From Bacteroidaceae bacterium (GTDB lineage Bacteria; Bacteroidota; Bacteroidia; Bacteroidales; Bacteroidaceae), in assembly GCA_016291905.1 (NCBI GenBank), contig JAEEZS010000081.1, forward strand, positions 124,001 to 188,000: a DNA stretch of 64,000 nucleotides, read 5' to 3'. Under the pieces are notes generated by a model. That model was given only the letters and a program-made list of their open reading frames with translations. It ran no database searches and was not told where the DNA came from. Made by a program: the position numbers and the translations under genes. Position 1 is the first letter of the stretch. Every line of letters starts with the position of its first letter. Positions 42,828 to 53,297 of this stretch are shown piece after piece.

Positions 42828-44876
42828 TTAATTTACATCATCTTGAGAGGTAGCATTACCTTGATTCTTTGTGTCTTGTGCATTGTTTGATGATCTTCCT
42901 TGCCGGCTAGGTGACTTGCCTGTACCTTGGGGATTAGCATTTGCGCTCGTGGTGCCTTCTCTATTCAGAAATTTTTTGGAGATTTGTTTGAAATAATTAT
43001 CAAATGTTATTGGTTGATCTGGGGCATCATAAAGGCCTTCTTTGTTGGATCCAATTTCTTTTGCCATATCATAGAGCCTTTTCCATACATCAAATTTTTT
43101 AATATCACGAGAATGTTGTGGATGCTTATCAATTGCTTCCACAAAATCCTTAAAGCGGTAACTATTGAGTAAGTCAAAGAACCCGTTGAGATCGGGGTAA
43201 CTATCCAGACTGTCTTTGTAAACCTTATTTGTGTTCTCTTGAAGATATTTAAGCGCGTCTTCCCATTGGATAGCAGAGGTAGAACCTATTCCTACGTCCT
43301 CGGCTGAACCATCCTTTGGTGCCGTTTGGGAGTCGGTATTTTTTGGAGAAGTTCCGTCTTTTGGGGAGGGTTCACTATTGGATGATTGATGTGTATTTTG
43401 GAGTTTAGATGGGTTTATTATTTCGATTATTTTAGGAATAATTTTAGGAACATAAAAGCTGGCCGCACCAACTATCAACAGAATACCAATAAGGGCAATT
43501 ATTGTTCTCTTTATAAATCTCATCCTATTAGGGTATTTTTTGCCATTTGGAACCTTCTGTTCTTTAATGCTCATTTTTTCTGGTTGCGAAGCATGGACTG
43601 TTGATACGACAAGGGAATCCGATTTTACGTTCGAGATAGGTTGTAAAACAATTATGCCTCTTTCAGAAATAGAACTCGTGCATGTGTAACCTGATATTAA
43701 AGACCTTACATCTGATTCTGTTATTTTTTTTTGTGAATTTAAGGAAAAAGATAACTCTTTTCTATCAATGTTCTTTCGCCTTACCACATCAGGATCGAGT
43801 TTTAACACAAAGTCATAGTGATGGGATTCAGGCATCATTTCGAATACTATCGTATCATTCACATTCTTATTGGTGAAATCGTCTCCAAACTCATCTTTTT
43901 CATAACCATCTGCTTCTGCGGTGAACCTAACGTTAGAAACTTCATTTTCCTTCAAAGTAAGATACCGTTTTCCATGATCATCGGTACCCTCTTTTCCGAC
44001 ATGGAATTGTATATTCTTTACGTTAATTGGTGTTTGGGTTTTAGAATCTTTAAAAAGGAATTTATCCACCCAAAAGAAACGCCGATATTCCGTTCTGTTT
44101 AATTCCAAATCGGCTTGCTTTTTCACATCCTTTGAAATTGACAAATAGCCTTCCTTTATCCATGTAATCCTCAATCCCTCGTTCTCCATTAAACGTATGG
44201 GCGAGACGAACCGAGATCCATCTGCCAAATATGGAACAAATCCATCAGGATTATTTACGGGAGAAAGAATAAATGAATTGAGAATCTTAACATCAGAAAT
44301 ATTTTTTATTCCACTATTTTCTATTATCGTCAATGTGTCTTTAGGCATCAAAAGAACCCACTCATATTTTGCAAATTCTTTTTGATACATGCACGAATAG
44401 AGGTCATATAGATTCACACCGGTGTTATCATAATAGCGATAAGCAAAACCTTTTTGGTTTTCAGGTATAATGTATTTTGGACTATCAGGGATGATTTTAT
44501 TATACCTCTGAGGAAGCTCCCGCAACAAATCAGCATCAAAACTTATATCTTTTATCTGATTTTCAGCTACATCTATAATTTCCTTAATGTCATTTTGAGA
44601 TAGTTTAACGGAAGATGGGAAATAAACCCATGATGCTCTATATTCTTCATCACGTCCAGGGGGTTGTTTCATTGAACACATATACCATCCTTCCGAAACA
44701 AACTTTATCATTCGCAAAATGGTATTATCTTCCCACTTCACATACCTAAAGACGTCACCTGTATCATCAATTAAGGTTGACCACCGATCATAATCCGTTT
44801 GAAATACTATATTAAGCCCCCCTGAGTGTGTTTGGCAATGGACTATGCCAATTCCTATTTTTGTATCTGTTGTCAT
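42828..44876 (-). CDS. Large membrane-anchored protein coupled to the second GTPase
   Basis: 682 residues. The N-terminal 150 residues (IGIGIVHCQTHSGGLNIVFQTDYDRWSTLIDDTGDVFRYVKWED...) look like a globular alpha/beta domain, followed by beta-rich domains (about 155-350) and one TM helix (about 456-479, RTIIALIGILLIVGAASFYVPKI). The C-terminal 200 residues are a Ser/Gly/Asn-rich linker and a helical part (WEDALKYLQENTNKVYKDSLDSYPDLNGFF). Its start overlaps the stop of the GTPase gene by 4 nt (44873-44876), so the two are co-translated and may form a pair, much as GTPase-associated proteins do in known conflict systems. No family is recognised with confidence. Confidence 0.75.
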   Translation of the reverse strand: MTTDTKIGIGIVHCQTHSGGLNIVFQTDYDRWSTLIDDTGDVFRYVKWEDNTILRMIKFVSEGWYMCSMKQPPGRDEEYRASWVYFPSSVKLSQNDIKEIIDVAENQIKDISFDADLLRELPQRYNKIIPDSPKYIIPENQKGFAYRYYDNTGVNLYDLYSCMYQKEFAKYEWVLLMPKDTLTIIENSGIKNISDVKILNSFILSPVNNPDGFVPYLADGSRFVSPIRLMENEGLRITWIKEGYLSISKDVKKQADLELNRTEYRRFFWVDKFLFKDSKTQTPINVKNIQFHVGKEGTDDHGKRYLTLKENEVSNVRFTAEADGYEKDEFGDDFTNKNVNDTIVFEMMPESHHYDFVLKLDPDVVRRKNIDRKELSFSLNSQKKITESDVRSLISGYTCTSSISERGIIVLQPISNVKSDSLVVSTVHASQPEKMSIKEQKVPNGKKYPNRMRFIKRTIIALIGILLIVGAASFYVPKIIPKIIEIINPSKLQNTHQSSNSEPSPKDGTSPKNTDSQTAPKDGSAEDVGIGSTSAIQWEDALKYLQENTNKVYKDSLDSYPDLNGFFDLLNSYRFKDFVEAIDKHPQHSRDIKKFDVWKRLYDMAKEIGSNKEGLYDAPDQPITFDNYFKQISKKFLNREGTTSANANPQGTGKSPSRQGRSSNNAQDTKNQGNATSQDDVN

Positions 44877-46489
44877 TTCCTCATTCTTTTTTTCAATTTG
44901 CCAATCTTACCTGTCTCCTCGCCATAAGAGCGATTTTTAATTTCCTCAATAATATACTGAGTCCATTCTGGGTCATAAATGCACCAATTCTGAAAACATA
45001 CTTCACCAATAGAGAAAGGGAATCGCTTTACGACAGGTTTTCCCTTTCTTGTACAAATACCCCATTTGTTCATTCGGTCGATCAAACCGTTATAAAACCC
45101 ACTATAGTGTTCATCTATATACTCCCCGATATACTCCCCAATTTCACTGTCTGAAAGACCTTTTCTATAAGCTGCTAAGTCTGATTTTGTTATTATCAAA
45201 TAGGCACCAATTGTATTATCTTTGAGGATGGACTTGCTATCGAGATAACTCAAACAACTGAGGAGCAATTCGTTTTGTGTAACACCTTTATATTTTTCTT
45301 TCTCACCTCCATATTCAATAACGAAGAAATGAATCTTGGGATTTTGAGAACGGTTGTTTACCAAGATATTCTCAAGAACTTCTAATGCAGATTGTTGCTT
45401 TTGTGTTAGTTTATGCCGAGAATTGCTTTTACTCATACATTCAAACAACTCACCCGACAAGTCAATAAAAGCGATTTTGTGCTCTACACCTTTGTCATCC
45501 GTTATTAGATAGCGCATCTCGAACGTTTCTTCCACTTTCGTACGTGGAGGTAAAATGAAAACTGAATCTTTTCTGAACAAAGCTGCAAGTGGTTGCATGT
45601 AGTCCTTACCTTGACTATCCTCATAAGGCATCGCAAAATCTACGCCCTGCCCTTGAGTCATCGCCGACATTATTGAACCCACAGCACATGTTTTACCAGA
45701 AGAAGGCACCCCCCAAAAATATATTTCAGTAAAGCCATCTGGGATTACAGTCAAAGGACTGACATTTGTATCCAAGTTAGATTCCGATAAAGAAGAAGTA
45801 TCGTATAAATGCTTAATAAAGTCATCGTCAATACCGGAGTCTTTGAGTCTGGAGAAATCAATCACACCATCAAGCTTCTCAACTATTTTAACAGGTAAAA
45901 CATTATGGTCTTCCCTGAAGATTTCAATGACATCATTTTCTGTCGCTTCGTTATTATCAATCAACTCTCTGATTTTCTCAGGAATATCATCAGCTTGAGA
46001 AGAAATAACACCAATAACCCGTTCCTTGCCTGACAATCTGCTTTTTCCGACTAGTTTGTTTTTACAGCGTAGTGCGTCAGACTTAAATATATTTTTAGGA
46101 TTGTTGTCAATAAAATCCTGCAGCGCCTGAATGCTACTCTTATCTACTTGTTCCCAGACCTGTTTATCTTCGTCATCCTGCCTTGCTGCAATTATATCTA
46201 TATGGAGTAAATCTCTTTGACGTTTGGCTTCTGACCGATGGTTCCCTTCAGGATATTTGTTAAGAAAATCATTATAAGCAGCCTCCGTATTTACGCTGCA
46301 TACGTGTTGCCAATCGTCTTCTTCCGGATCATTCTGGAGGAGTTTTTCGATTTGATGGCGTGTGGTAACATTTAATCCTTGTTGCCTTAACTCCTCAAGA
46401 GTAACCACTCCATTACGAATGTACTTTTCAAGGTCTTCGGCTTTGTACTGTCCAACGTTGTCAATAATTCTATCATGCATATTGTCCAT
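44873..46489 (-). CDS. P-loop GTPase-like protein with N-terminal helical repeats
   Basis: 538 residues, no signal peptide. Residues about 10-45 form a short helical pair (YIRNGVVTLEELRQQGLNVTTRHQIEKLL), then two copies of a W-x-x-V...A-x-x-x-F-x-x-x-P-x-G/N...A repeat (about 60-160) as seen beside caspase-like and NTPase effectors. The NTPase domain starts at about 255: Walker A GVPSSGKT, a later hydrophobic IAFIDLSGE (G3/Walker B) and LIITKSDL as the base-specific (T/N)KxD motif, so guanine specificity is likely. Best described as a TRAFAC-like GTPase of biological-conflict type. It is followed with 4-nt overlap by the large membrane protein. Confidence 0.82.
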   Translation of the reverse strand: MDNMHDRIIDNVGQYKAEDLEKYIRNGVVTLEELRQQGLNVTTRHQIEKLLQNDPEEDDWQHVCSVNTEAAYNDFLNKYPEGNHRSEAKRQRDLLHIDIIAARQDDEDKQVWEQVDKSSIQALQDFIDNNPKNIFKSDALRCKNKLVGKSRLSGKERVIGVISSQADDIPEKIRELIDNNEATENDVIEIFREDHNVLPVKIVEKLDGVIDFSRLKDSGIDDDFIKHLYDTSSLSESNLDTNVSPLTVIPDGFTEIYFWGVPSSGKTCAVGSIMSAMTQGQGVDFAMPYEDSQGKDYMQPLAALFRKDSVFILPPRTKVEETFEMRYLITDDKGVEHKIAFIDLSGELFECMSKSNSRHKLTQKQQSALEVLENILVNNRSQNPKIHFFVIEYGGEKEKYKGVTQNELLLSCLSYLDSKSILKDNTIGAYLIITKSDLAAYRKGLSDSEIGEYIGEYIDEHYSGFYNGLIDRMNKWGICTRKGKPVVKRFPFSIGEVCFQNWCIYDPEWTQYIIEEIKNRSYGEETGKIGKLKKRMRK

Positions 46490-46494
46490 TATTA

Positions 46495-47568
46495 TTATAC
46501 GGGAGCTCCTTTGCTCGATTTAGGTGTTTGAATCGGATTATTCTTCTCTTTTATTTCTTTGTTTATATTCTCTATATTGGCTTTTGAAGAAGACTTCTTA
46601 CGGAACGACAGGATAGGCTTAGGTTGGGATTCACGTTTAGATCTGTTGTTCTCACCGACATCAAAGAATCGTGAGAACAGCCCAAAATCCCATAATCTTT
46701 CGCAGTTCGCGGCATGGCGTTCTTGGATGAAGTAAGGACATAGCAACATCAGGAAACAAATCGCCATCGTGACTAACGCCCAAAAATTAAACTTAAACTT
46801 TGTGCTTGAATAGATACTTTGCAAGTCAGTAAGGCCTTTTATCGCTTCGTTCTTGGCAGCACAATCTTTTGAATTAAAGCATGAAACTCCATACTCCTCG
46901 AAAGAAAGATATTTGGACGATACAGATTCCAAATCTTTTGTCCATTTGTCAACGGCTCTAGCAATGTCTTCCACATTACCAAGAAGGAATACGTTCCAGA
47001 CGGTAGCGCCTTTTGATGCCGTATCAATCCATGAATTGGCCTCCGTTTTTAGATGGTCGTAATTCTTGGACAAGAGCAACAAGGTCAATGCATCAATCCT
47101 ATTATGACGACCTTCTATTGAAATACGTTCTTCTTTCGATGCATTAGACAGCGAATTTGAAAGAACGTTAATCCGCCGATAGGCGGTGTTCTCGTATTCA
47201 TCAAAGATGCCTCGTGCTGATTCTATGGAATGTTTGAAATTGCGAGCAATGTCGTCTTCCTGATGGAGCACCGACCAAAAATGGTTGTAAGGTATGAAAA
47301 CAAGGAGCAGCACTAAGGGAGAAATGAACAAAAAGAAACGTTCCCACTTCATGGATTTGTAGAAATTCTTGTTATGAGAGCCCTTTTTTATCTGAGCTCC
47401 CAAAAAACATACAGCTAATAGTATTACACACGCTCCAGCCCCAATGCCTGCACGTAGGAATTTACCTAAGGTAAGGTAGGTTATTCCCATAAAAGTGACG
47501 TAGGCAATAAAGATCAAAGCTAAAAAAGCAAGGATGTGCCCCCACGAAAATCTCAGTTTTTCATTCAT
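46495..47568 (-). CDS. Polytopic membrane protein with four predicted helices
   Basis: 357 residues. TM helices at about 8-29, 36-56, 72-90 and 262-284; between the third and fourth is a helical domain of about 170 residues that is probably extracytoplasmic or cytoplasmic depending on the first helix. The last 70 residues are basic and Ser/Lys-rich. No known domain. It sits 3 nt after the subtilisin gene and 5 nt before the GTPase gene, so it may be the membrane scaffold linking the two. Confidence 0.75.
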   Translation of the reverse strand: MNEKLRFSWGHILAFLALIFIAYVTFMGITYLTLGKFLRAGIGAGACVILLAVCFLGAQIKKGSHNKNFYKSMKWERFFLFISPLVLLLVFIPYNHFWSVLHQEDDIARNFKHSIESARGIFDEYENTAYRRINVLSNSLSNASKEERISIEGRHNRIDALTLLLLSKNYDHLKTEANSWIDTASKGATVWNVFLLGNVEDIARAVDKWTKDLESVSSKYLSFEEYGVSCFNSKDCAAKNEAIKGLTDLQSIYSSTKFKFNFWALVTMAICFLMLLCPYFIQERHAANCERLWDFGLFSRFFDVGENNRSKRESQPKPILSFRKKSSSKANIENINKEIKEKNNPIQTPKSSKGAPV

Positions 47569-47571
47569 ATA

Positions 47572-50469
47572 TTATTCTTTCGGTAATAACTTTTCAAGTT
47601 CTTCAATCTTCTTTCTGTATTCTGCTATCTTGCGCCGTATGGCATCGTAATCTGTGCCATCACCTTGCTGCGGAGCCGGTACAGGGTTGGCAATAGGTGT
47701 CGTTATTTCGGCGATTCCATCCTCGTCAGTCGGCACTTGACCAGAATGCAGATGAACATCAACATCGTCAGGAACAGAGTGCGATTCCCGGGCCACGCGC
47801 TCAAAATTGCCGTCTCTAGTTGCTTCGAGCGCCTTATCTACCAGCACCATGGGAGGAATCCATCCATAGACATCGGCACCAGTACTGAACAACACATTAC
47901 GAGTTTGGCTAACCGTTATGTCCCTTTTTAGAGATTTCATTAATGCAATAGTTCCAGTTACAATCGGAGCCGACATGCTGGTTCCGTCGCAGGCCTGGAA
48001 GCCGTTGGTTGGGAATGAACTAAGTATGCTTTTTCCAGGAGCTGAAACATCCGAGCATGGGCCATAATTAGTGAATACCGTGGGATACATGCGCTTGTCA
48101 ACAGCTGTTACCACGATGGATGATTCATTGCGATTCTCTGGTGGAATGCTTGTGAGGATGTCATCGTTACCAGCGGCAAATACCAATATTGTATTCTTTT
48201 TTGCAGCAAGTTTACAGACCCGATTCCATAGTGCAGCAACATTATGGAACTGAGATTGTGCTATCTCACCTTGCTGATCAACAGGTAATACGTTCAGTCC
48301 CGGAAAAGAGGGACCAATGGAGATGTTAACCACGTCTGCATCATGATGAACAGCATACATCACACCTGCTATCAAAGCCGAAAGCGGACACTTTTTATTG
48401 TCAATGACCTGTATCGGCATCAGTTTACAATGGGGTGCTACTCCTGCCGCCCCTTTTTCGTAAAACTCTGATGAACCCACGGCAAGGCCGGCTGTGTGCG
48501 TTCCGTGTCCTACACCAAGGCTTAACGCATTGTTTTGGGTGAAGACGTTATAAGCATCCACTATACGACCCTTAAACATTGGATGGTCTGCTTGAATACC
48601 ATCATCGACTACAGCGACTTTCACATCCGGAGAACCCTCAGTAATCGACCATCCCTGTTTCAGATGAATGGCTTGAAGATGCCACCCGATATCTTCCTCC
48701 GTCTCGCTAATGAAACCATTGATTTCGTAAACCTCTTCGTCAAAAACAATGAACTTGTGATTAGGAATCTTGCTATTGATGGTTTGACGGATATGGTCTC
48801 GTTCGGCCTCGGGTATTTGAATGACAAGGAGTTTCACTTCTTTATCGCAACCAATAATACTATAGATGTCTTCCGGATATGCTTGCTTAAAGTCTTTCGC
48901 GAGAGATTCGATGTCATCATTCTCGTCCTCCATGAAAAGGAACAAACGATTAGCCATGATATTTGGCATACCAGGTTGTTCAACGACAGGTGGCAGGACC
49001 CCACCTTCTCCCATAACAGGAGCAACGACCCTATCAGAGCCTGGTAATAAACCCGTACCATCGGTAATTGGGTGAGTGTAACCGTTATCTTCGACATAGC
49101 TGCCATCCGCTCCTTCAACCGTGTCAATAGGAATTACACCATTTACTGCGCGATGTCCTGTACAGCCAACACAGCCTCGAAGTAACCAAGACAGAAGAAT
49201 AATAAATAATAATGTAAGAAACAACCAAAGCAGCCATTTCAAACAGCCCTTGCCAACAAACAAGCCTGTTAACCAAAGCCACCATCGTTTATACCATGGA
49301 AGAACTTCTTCCTTGTACTGTGCAACGCAGACTCTGTCTCCTGTTAAAGCTGCTAAGGGTGAAAGGTTCCATCCAGTGAAACTATATCCTTTATGAGGAA
49401 CGACTTTAGGTATCTCGCTACCGGAGAGGGATGTTCCTAGAGGTTTTACAATGTCTGCTTTACCCTCAATCACACCATGTTCGCCTGAATCAAAGAAACA
49501 GTGAGCAACATTTGGTTCAAATTCTGCTGTAAAGGTGGTGTCATGGTTTATCGGATCATAGAGAGAAGGCAACCAACGGCTAAAACGGAAACCCTCATTA
49601 GCAATGGCCTTTGGCAAATCAATCTCATCGAGCGTATATCCCTTTGGGACTTCTATTGACACGTTTCCATCGAGCATACCACCTTCTCCAGAAAGGAATG
49701 AAACCCAAACGGTTTCATCTGCAGGAGGTGTATCATCAACCGAAGGATCGGGGATTGGCAACTTGTTATACTTTGCCTTGAACACAAAATCATTTGATAC
49801 CTCAAAACCAATAGGCTCGGGATCCCATCCGACAAACTCATACCCGTCATTTGCCTTGACAACTGGAATATCCTTGGCACTTAGACGGCAGCCCTTCTCC
49901 CTACTTATGAAAGGCTGATAACGCTCTGATTTCGAAGTATCGATAAAGCCATGAATGCCAACATCAAAGGAAATTCTCTTTTTATCGAAATATGTCGCAG
50001 GTCTAAAAAAGGAACCTATTGTTTCGTGTTTGTTCGGGTCCGGGCACATCCCCCAGGCCACCAAAACGACTTTGTCATCATAACAATAGATAAAATCATC
50101 GCTGATGTACTTCAACGCACCGAACATAATCTGATACTCCACTCCACTAAGACCAGTCAAAACCGTTTGATAATGCTTGACTGTTTCAGATTTGATGCTA
50201 TCATATCTCTCCCTTTCCGGGCCTGATAAACCAGATAATATTCTGGGCTTTTCATTCCAAACATCGCCGTACCAAAAAATATCTCCATCCTCATATACTG
50301 GACAAGAAAGAAATGACTGGTATTTGGGATCAATGTGTCCCTTGACAACCGCCTCCACACTCATGAAACGCTTATAGAGGGGATCGTTTCCGAGGCCTTG
50401 CTGGTCAATAAAATCGGTTTCGTCAACTTGTCCCAGCAAATTCCGGTTATAAAACACAACTCCTGGCAT
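47572..50469 (-). CDS. Membrane-anchored subtilisin (S8) with Listeria-Bacteroides repeats
   Basis: 965 residues, no signal peptide. N-terminal domain (1-160), then three Listeria-Bacteroides/InlB-B-type beta repeats (about 165-390; GYEFVGWDPEP, GFRFSRWLPSL, GYSFTGWNLSP), one strong TM helix (about 408-431), a propeptide-like part (about 500-590) and the S8 domain (about 595-880). The catalytic triad is intact: Asp622 (VVDDG), His655 (GHGTHTAG), Ser831 (GTSMSAP), with oxyanion Asn768 (AAGND). A C-terminal coiled-coil (RRKIAEYRKKIEELEKLL) follows. Membrane placement and partners of this protease are unusual; it lies 5 nt after the SrfC-like gene. Confidence 0.93.
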   Translation of the reverse strand: MPGVVFYNRNLLGQVDETDFIDQQGLGNDPLYKRFMSVEAVVKGHIDPKYQSFLSCPVYEDGDIFWYGDVWNEKPRILSGLSGPERERYDSIKSETVKHYQTVLTGLSGVEYQIMFGALKYISDDFIYCYDDKVVLVAWGMCPDPNKHETIGSFFRPATYFDKKRISFDVGIHGFIDTSKSERYQPFISREKGCRLSAKDIPVVKANDGYEFVGWDPEPIGFEVSNDFVFKAKYNKLPIPDPSVDDTPPADETVWVSFLSGEGGMLDGNVSIEVPKGYTLDEIDLPKAIANEGFRFSRWLPSLYDPINHDTTFTAEFEPNVAHCFFDSGEHGVIEGKADIVKPLGTSLSGSEIPKVVPHKGYSFTGWNLSPLAALTGDRVCVAQYKEEVLPWYKRWWLWLTGLFVGKGCLKWLLWLFLTLLFIILLSWLLRGCVGCTGHRAVNGVIPIDTVEGADGSYVEDNGYTHPITDGTGLLPGSDRVVAPVMGEGGVLPPVVEQPGMPNIMANRLFLFMEDENDDIESLAKDFKQAYPEDIYSIIGCDKEVKLLVIQIPEAERDHIRQTINSKIPNHKFIVFDEEVYEINGFISETEEDIGWHLQAIHLKQGWSITEGSPDVKVAVVDDGIQADHPMFKGRIVDAYNVFTQNNALSLGVGHGTHTAGLAVGSSEFYEKGAAGVAPHCKLMPIQVIDNKKCPLSALIAGVMYAVHHDADVVNISIGPSFPGLNVLPVDQQGEIAQSQFHNVAALWNRVCKLAAKKNTILVFAAGNDDILTSIPPENRNESSIVVTAVDKRMYPTVFTNYGPCSDVSAPGKSILSSFPTNGFQACDGTSMSAPIVTGTIALMKSLKRDITVSQTRNVLFSTGADVYGWIPPMVLVDKALEATRDGNFERVARESHSVPDDVDVHLHSGQVPTDEDGIAEITTPIANPVPAPQQGDGTDYDAIRRKIAEYRKKIEELEKLLPKE

Positions 50470-50474
50470 TTTCC

Positions 50475-53285
50475 TTACTTTCGATAAAGAGTTTTACAGT
50501 TTTCGATAATGTCTTTCATTTCTGCATTCGCGTGAGGGTCACAGTGCGAGACATCTGCTGAATACAAAAGCCCGATGACGAGCAAGTTCTTCCAACGCTG
50601 GAAATTATCCCAGAAAGGAAGTTTCTTCAACGTTTGCAAAGAAACATTCGTTGGATCTTCTGCGTCATCAAATGCTTTTAATGCATCCGTAACACTGAAC
50701 TCATTACGTCTGACATCGCTTACCTCAGTTGTCAAATCAATTTCGAGATTGCATGAGTGAGCTTTCTGACCAACAAGCTCCATATCTTCGTCACTCATAT
50801 AAGTACGCCCCACAGAACTAACGAAGTTGTTAAGTGTAAGTGAAGCATAGTCGGCAATCGCATTTGGCAAATCTTCGTTTGGGAAGACTCTGAAGTACGT
50901 ATCAATCCTTCCTGAGATAATACGTTGTACGCCTAATCTCTTACACAGATTCTGGAGCATAAATGCGATATCGTCAGGATGTGAGAGGTACTTTTCAAGG
51001 CGTGTAACTTGTTTGTTAATAAAACTACCCCAATACTCAATAATCCTATTCGAGACCACATCAGCTACAGTTGCCGCGATTTCACACTCATTTGATATTA
51101 CGTCATCAATTGAATAGCCTCTCTGCGCGAACATACTATCAACTGCCTCTGTTTCTCTTGCATAATAGTTGCACAGCTTCTGTATGTTCTCCTCCTTCTC
51201 ATCGGAAGGATTAATTCCTGCTTGTGTTCTAATGAGTAGTATCTCGTTGAAGTCGACCGGCACTTCCGTCCTCAACACAACGATATCATAAGCGATCCTT
51301 CTGACATCACTAACAGGGATCATCAATTGGTCAATGATACGTCCAAAAGATTCTGGCTTTGTTCCAACACAAGTATCAAGCGCCCAGCGAATGTCTCCCA
51401 CTATTTTTCGTGTTTTGACATTATTCTCTTCCTTGTCCTCGGGCTCATAATAAGTAGTGAGCTTTGCCATTATTTCATCGTGCATCTTCTTAAGCTCAGC
51501 AAGATACTTTTCTCTGCGAGCCGCATCCAAGACGCCTGATATGGCGTCTAAATCACGAATAATCGCTTTTGAGCCATCGCTATTCAATGAAGACACCTCA
51601 TCCCATGATTTCTTCGGGTCTGCAAAATGTTTCTTCACAAAATCGCTCGTCAGGAAGCTGCGCTCCAAATTTTCAAAGAAATCCGGGTAATCAGGGTCAA
51701 TATGTCGTTGCGTTTCGGGAGATTTTGTTCTGCTATCATAACCATCAAACACACGTGTTTCCATAGACCAATAATAGTCTCTTAGCAAATAGATGCTCTG
51801 GAATGCTTCGGAGCGGAACATGCCGCCTTTGGCAACCCAATTGTCAAACCATGTTGCTGGCCGGATGATTTCTGGAAGAACAGTCTTAAAACGTTTCCAA
51901 TGCTCTCCTAGCATTTCCGTGTTTGTCGGCAAATCATTGCTCGTTCGCTTAAGTTCTTTATTAAACTTAGTTGCGATTAAGAATAACGGAGAGATACCAT
52001 TGGTACGCGCCAAATCCTCAGCGCGTTTTTCTGGGGTGCTGCCGATATTCGTTTCAATCCATCCATTGATGGTTTCGCCAAGGGTAGGTTCCGACTTCTG
52101 GTCGGTATGATGGCAGAAGAGAACTGAACTTATGCGAAGAGAGCGCGAATACTTGTTGAACAAATAAGCAACCTTGCCACGACGTAGAATCGTGGAAAGC
52201 ACGTCAGCTATTTCCCGCTCTTTGAACTTTTCCCGAGAGCGGGCTCCAGGGAAATCGAGAAGGTCAATCTTGTTAAGGAATTTACGCTCATTGGCTATTT
52301 GCTTTGGTAATACAAAGGTCAGTTCTGCGATTAAAGCAGAAAGAGAAGATTTGTTAAAATCTGTTGCCAACAATTCACCCTGCGCATTGTAAACATCAGT
52401 TGTCAGTATGTCGGTATCGCAAACATGAGTTTTTCCACATACAGAATTGAGCCACTCGATTTTAAGCAATGTGCCCTTATCACGCAAAACAGCCTCAAAT
52501 GGTACATAAACCTCTGTTTCAAAGTTTATCTTCTTATATTCGTTTATCAGAAGGCTAAACAGATGACTAAGCTCCTCGTTGTTGTTCCATAAGATGCTGA
52601 ATACCTTCACCCAGTTCTCGCATGAAACAAACTGAATTTTGGGGGCAACAATCTTACGGAAATCAGATCGAGTGATATTTACAGTATTGCTCCCAAGGAC
52701 TTGCTCTATGTAGTCACAAATATCTTTAACATCATCTTCAGTAAGAACATCCTGTACGGGAGTATTCTTTGTTGCCCAAAGATACTGAACTTTAGTAATC
52801 TCTGCATTTATGGCATCATGTAACAAGACCTTACTGCTATCGAGCTTGAGGTCATTGTAATACGAGTCTACTAACAGCATCAATAAGTCAGAAACGGAAA
52901 GATTCTTTATCTTAACAAAATCCTTCATCGTTTCATTTTCATTGTTGATGGTAAACCGAGTGATTACGCCAGTGGATTCGGTCTGAGACGTGTTACCTCC
53001 GCTTGGATTCAATGAGTCAATAAAGCTATATTCTTTACCATCATTGGTTATGGTAAAGGGTGAATCTGGTGTCGATAATAAGCTGCTAATCAAGTACGAT
53101 TTGCCGACTTGGCTTTCACCATATGCCGCAGCGGAACAGTTTTCATCAAGAGCTTTTGCTATTCTGCGGAGAGTCCTCCGGTATTCCTTTAGTTCTTCAA
53201 CAGGGAACGAGTCTTTACCATATTTCTTTGCCCAAGCGATAGAACGCTCAATGACGGCAATCTGTGAATGAATATCCTTAATCAT
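50475..53285 (-). CDS. srfC: SrfC-like P-loop GTPase
   Basis: 936 residues, no membrane helix. Walker A GESQVGKS (56-63) in AAYGESQVGKSYLISSLLS, and a G3-like LLDFPGARSREKFKE (about 345). A long helical remainder follows. The start and order beside the SrfB-like gene match the SrfC (putative virulence factor) family, known from the srfABC locus of Salmonella and relatives, where SrfB precedes SrfC. The biochemical activity of SrfC is not established. In this operon there is no recognisable SrfA; its place may be taken by the protease and membrane genes. Assignment to a P-loop GTPase is firm, the family name less so. Confidence 0.75.
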   Translation of the reverse strand: MIKDIHSQIAVIERSIAWAKKYGKDSFPVEELKEYRRTLRRIAKALDENCSAAAYGESQVGKSYLISSLLSTPDSPFTITNDGKEYSFIDSLNPSGGNTSQTESTGVITRFTINNENETMKDFVKIKNLSVSDLLMLLVDSYYNDLKLDSSKVLLHDAINAEITKVQYLWATKNTPVQDVLTEDDVKDICDYIEQVLGSNTVNITRSDFRKIVAPKIQFVSCENWVKVFSILWNNNEELSHLFSLLINEYKKINFETEVYVPFEAVLRDKGTLLKIEWLNSVCGKTHVCDTDILTTDVYNAQGELLATDFNKSSLSALIAELTFVLPKQIANERKFLNKIDLLDFPGARSREKFKEREIADVLSTILRRGKVAYLFNKYSRSLRISSVLFCHHTDQKSEPTLGETINGWIETNIGSTPEKRAEDLARTNGISPLFLIATKFNKELKRTSNDLPTNTEMLGEHWKRFKTVLPEIIRPATWFDNWVAKGGMFRSEAFQSIYLLRDYYWSMETRVFDGYDSRTKSPETQRHIDPDYPDFFENLERSFLTSDFVKKHFADPKKSWDEVSSLNSDGSKAIIRDLDAISGVLDAARREKYLAELKKMHDEIMAKLTTYYEPEDKEENNVKTRKIVGDIRWALDTCVGTKPESFGRIIDQLMIPVSDVRRIAYDIVVLRTEVPVDFNEILLIRTQAGINPSDEKEENIQKLCNYYARETEAVDSMFAQRGYSIDDVISNECEIAATVADVVSNRIIEYWGSFINKQVTRLEKYLSHPDDIAFMLQNLCKRLGVQRIISGRIDTYFRVFPNEDLPNAIADYASLTLNNFVSSVGRTYMSDEDMELVGQKAHSCNLEIDLTTEVSDVRRNEFSVTDALKAFDDAEDPTNVSLQTLKKLPFWDNFQRWKNLLVIGLLYSADVSHCDPHANAEMKDIIENCKTLYRK

Positions 53286-53297
53286 AATAATCTTTGC

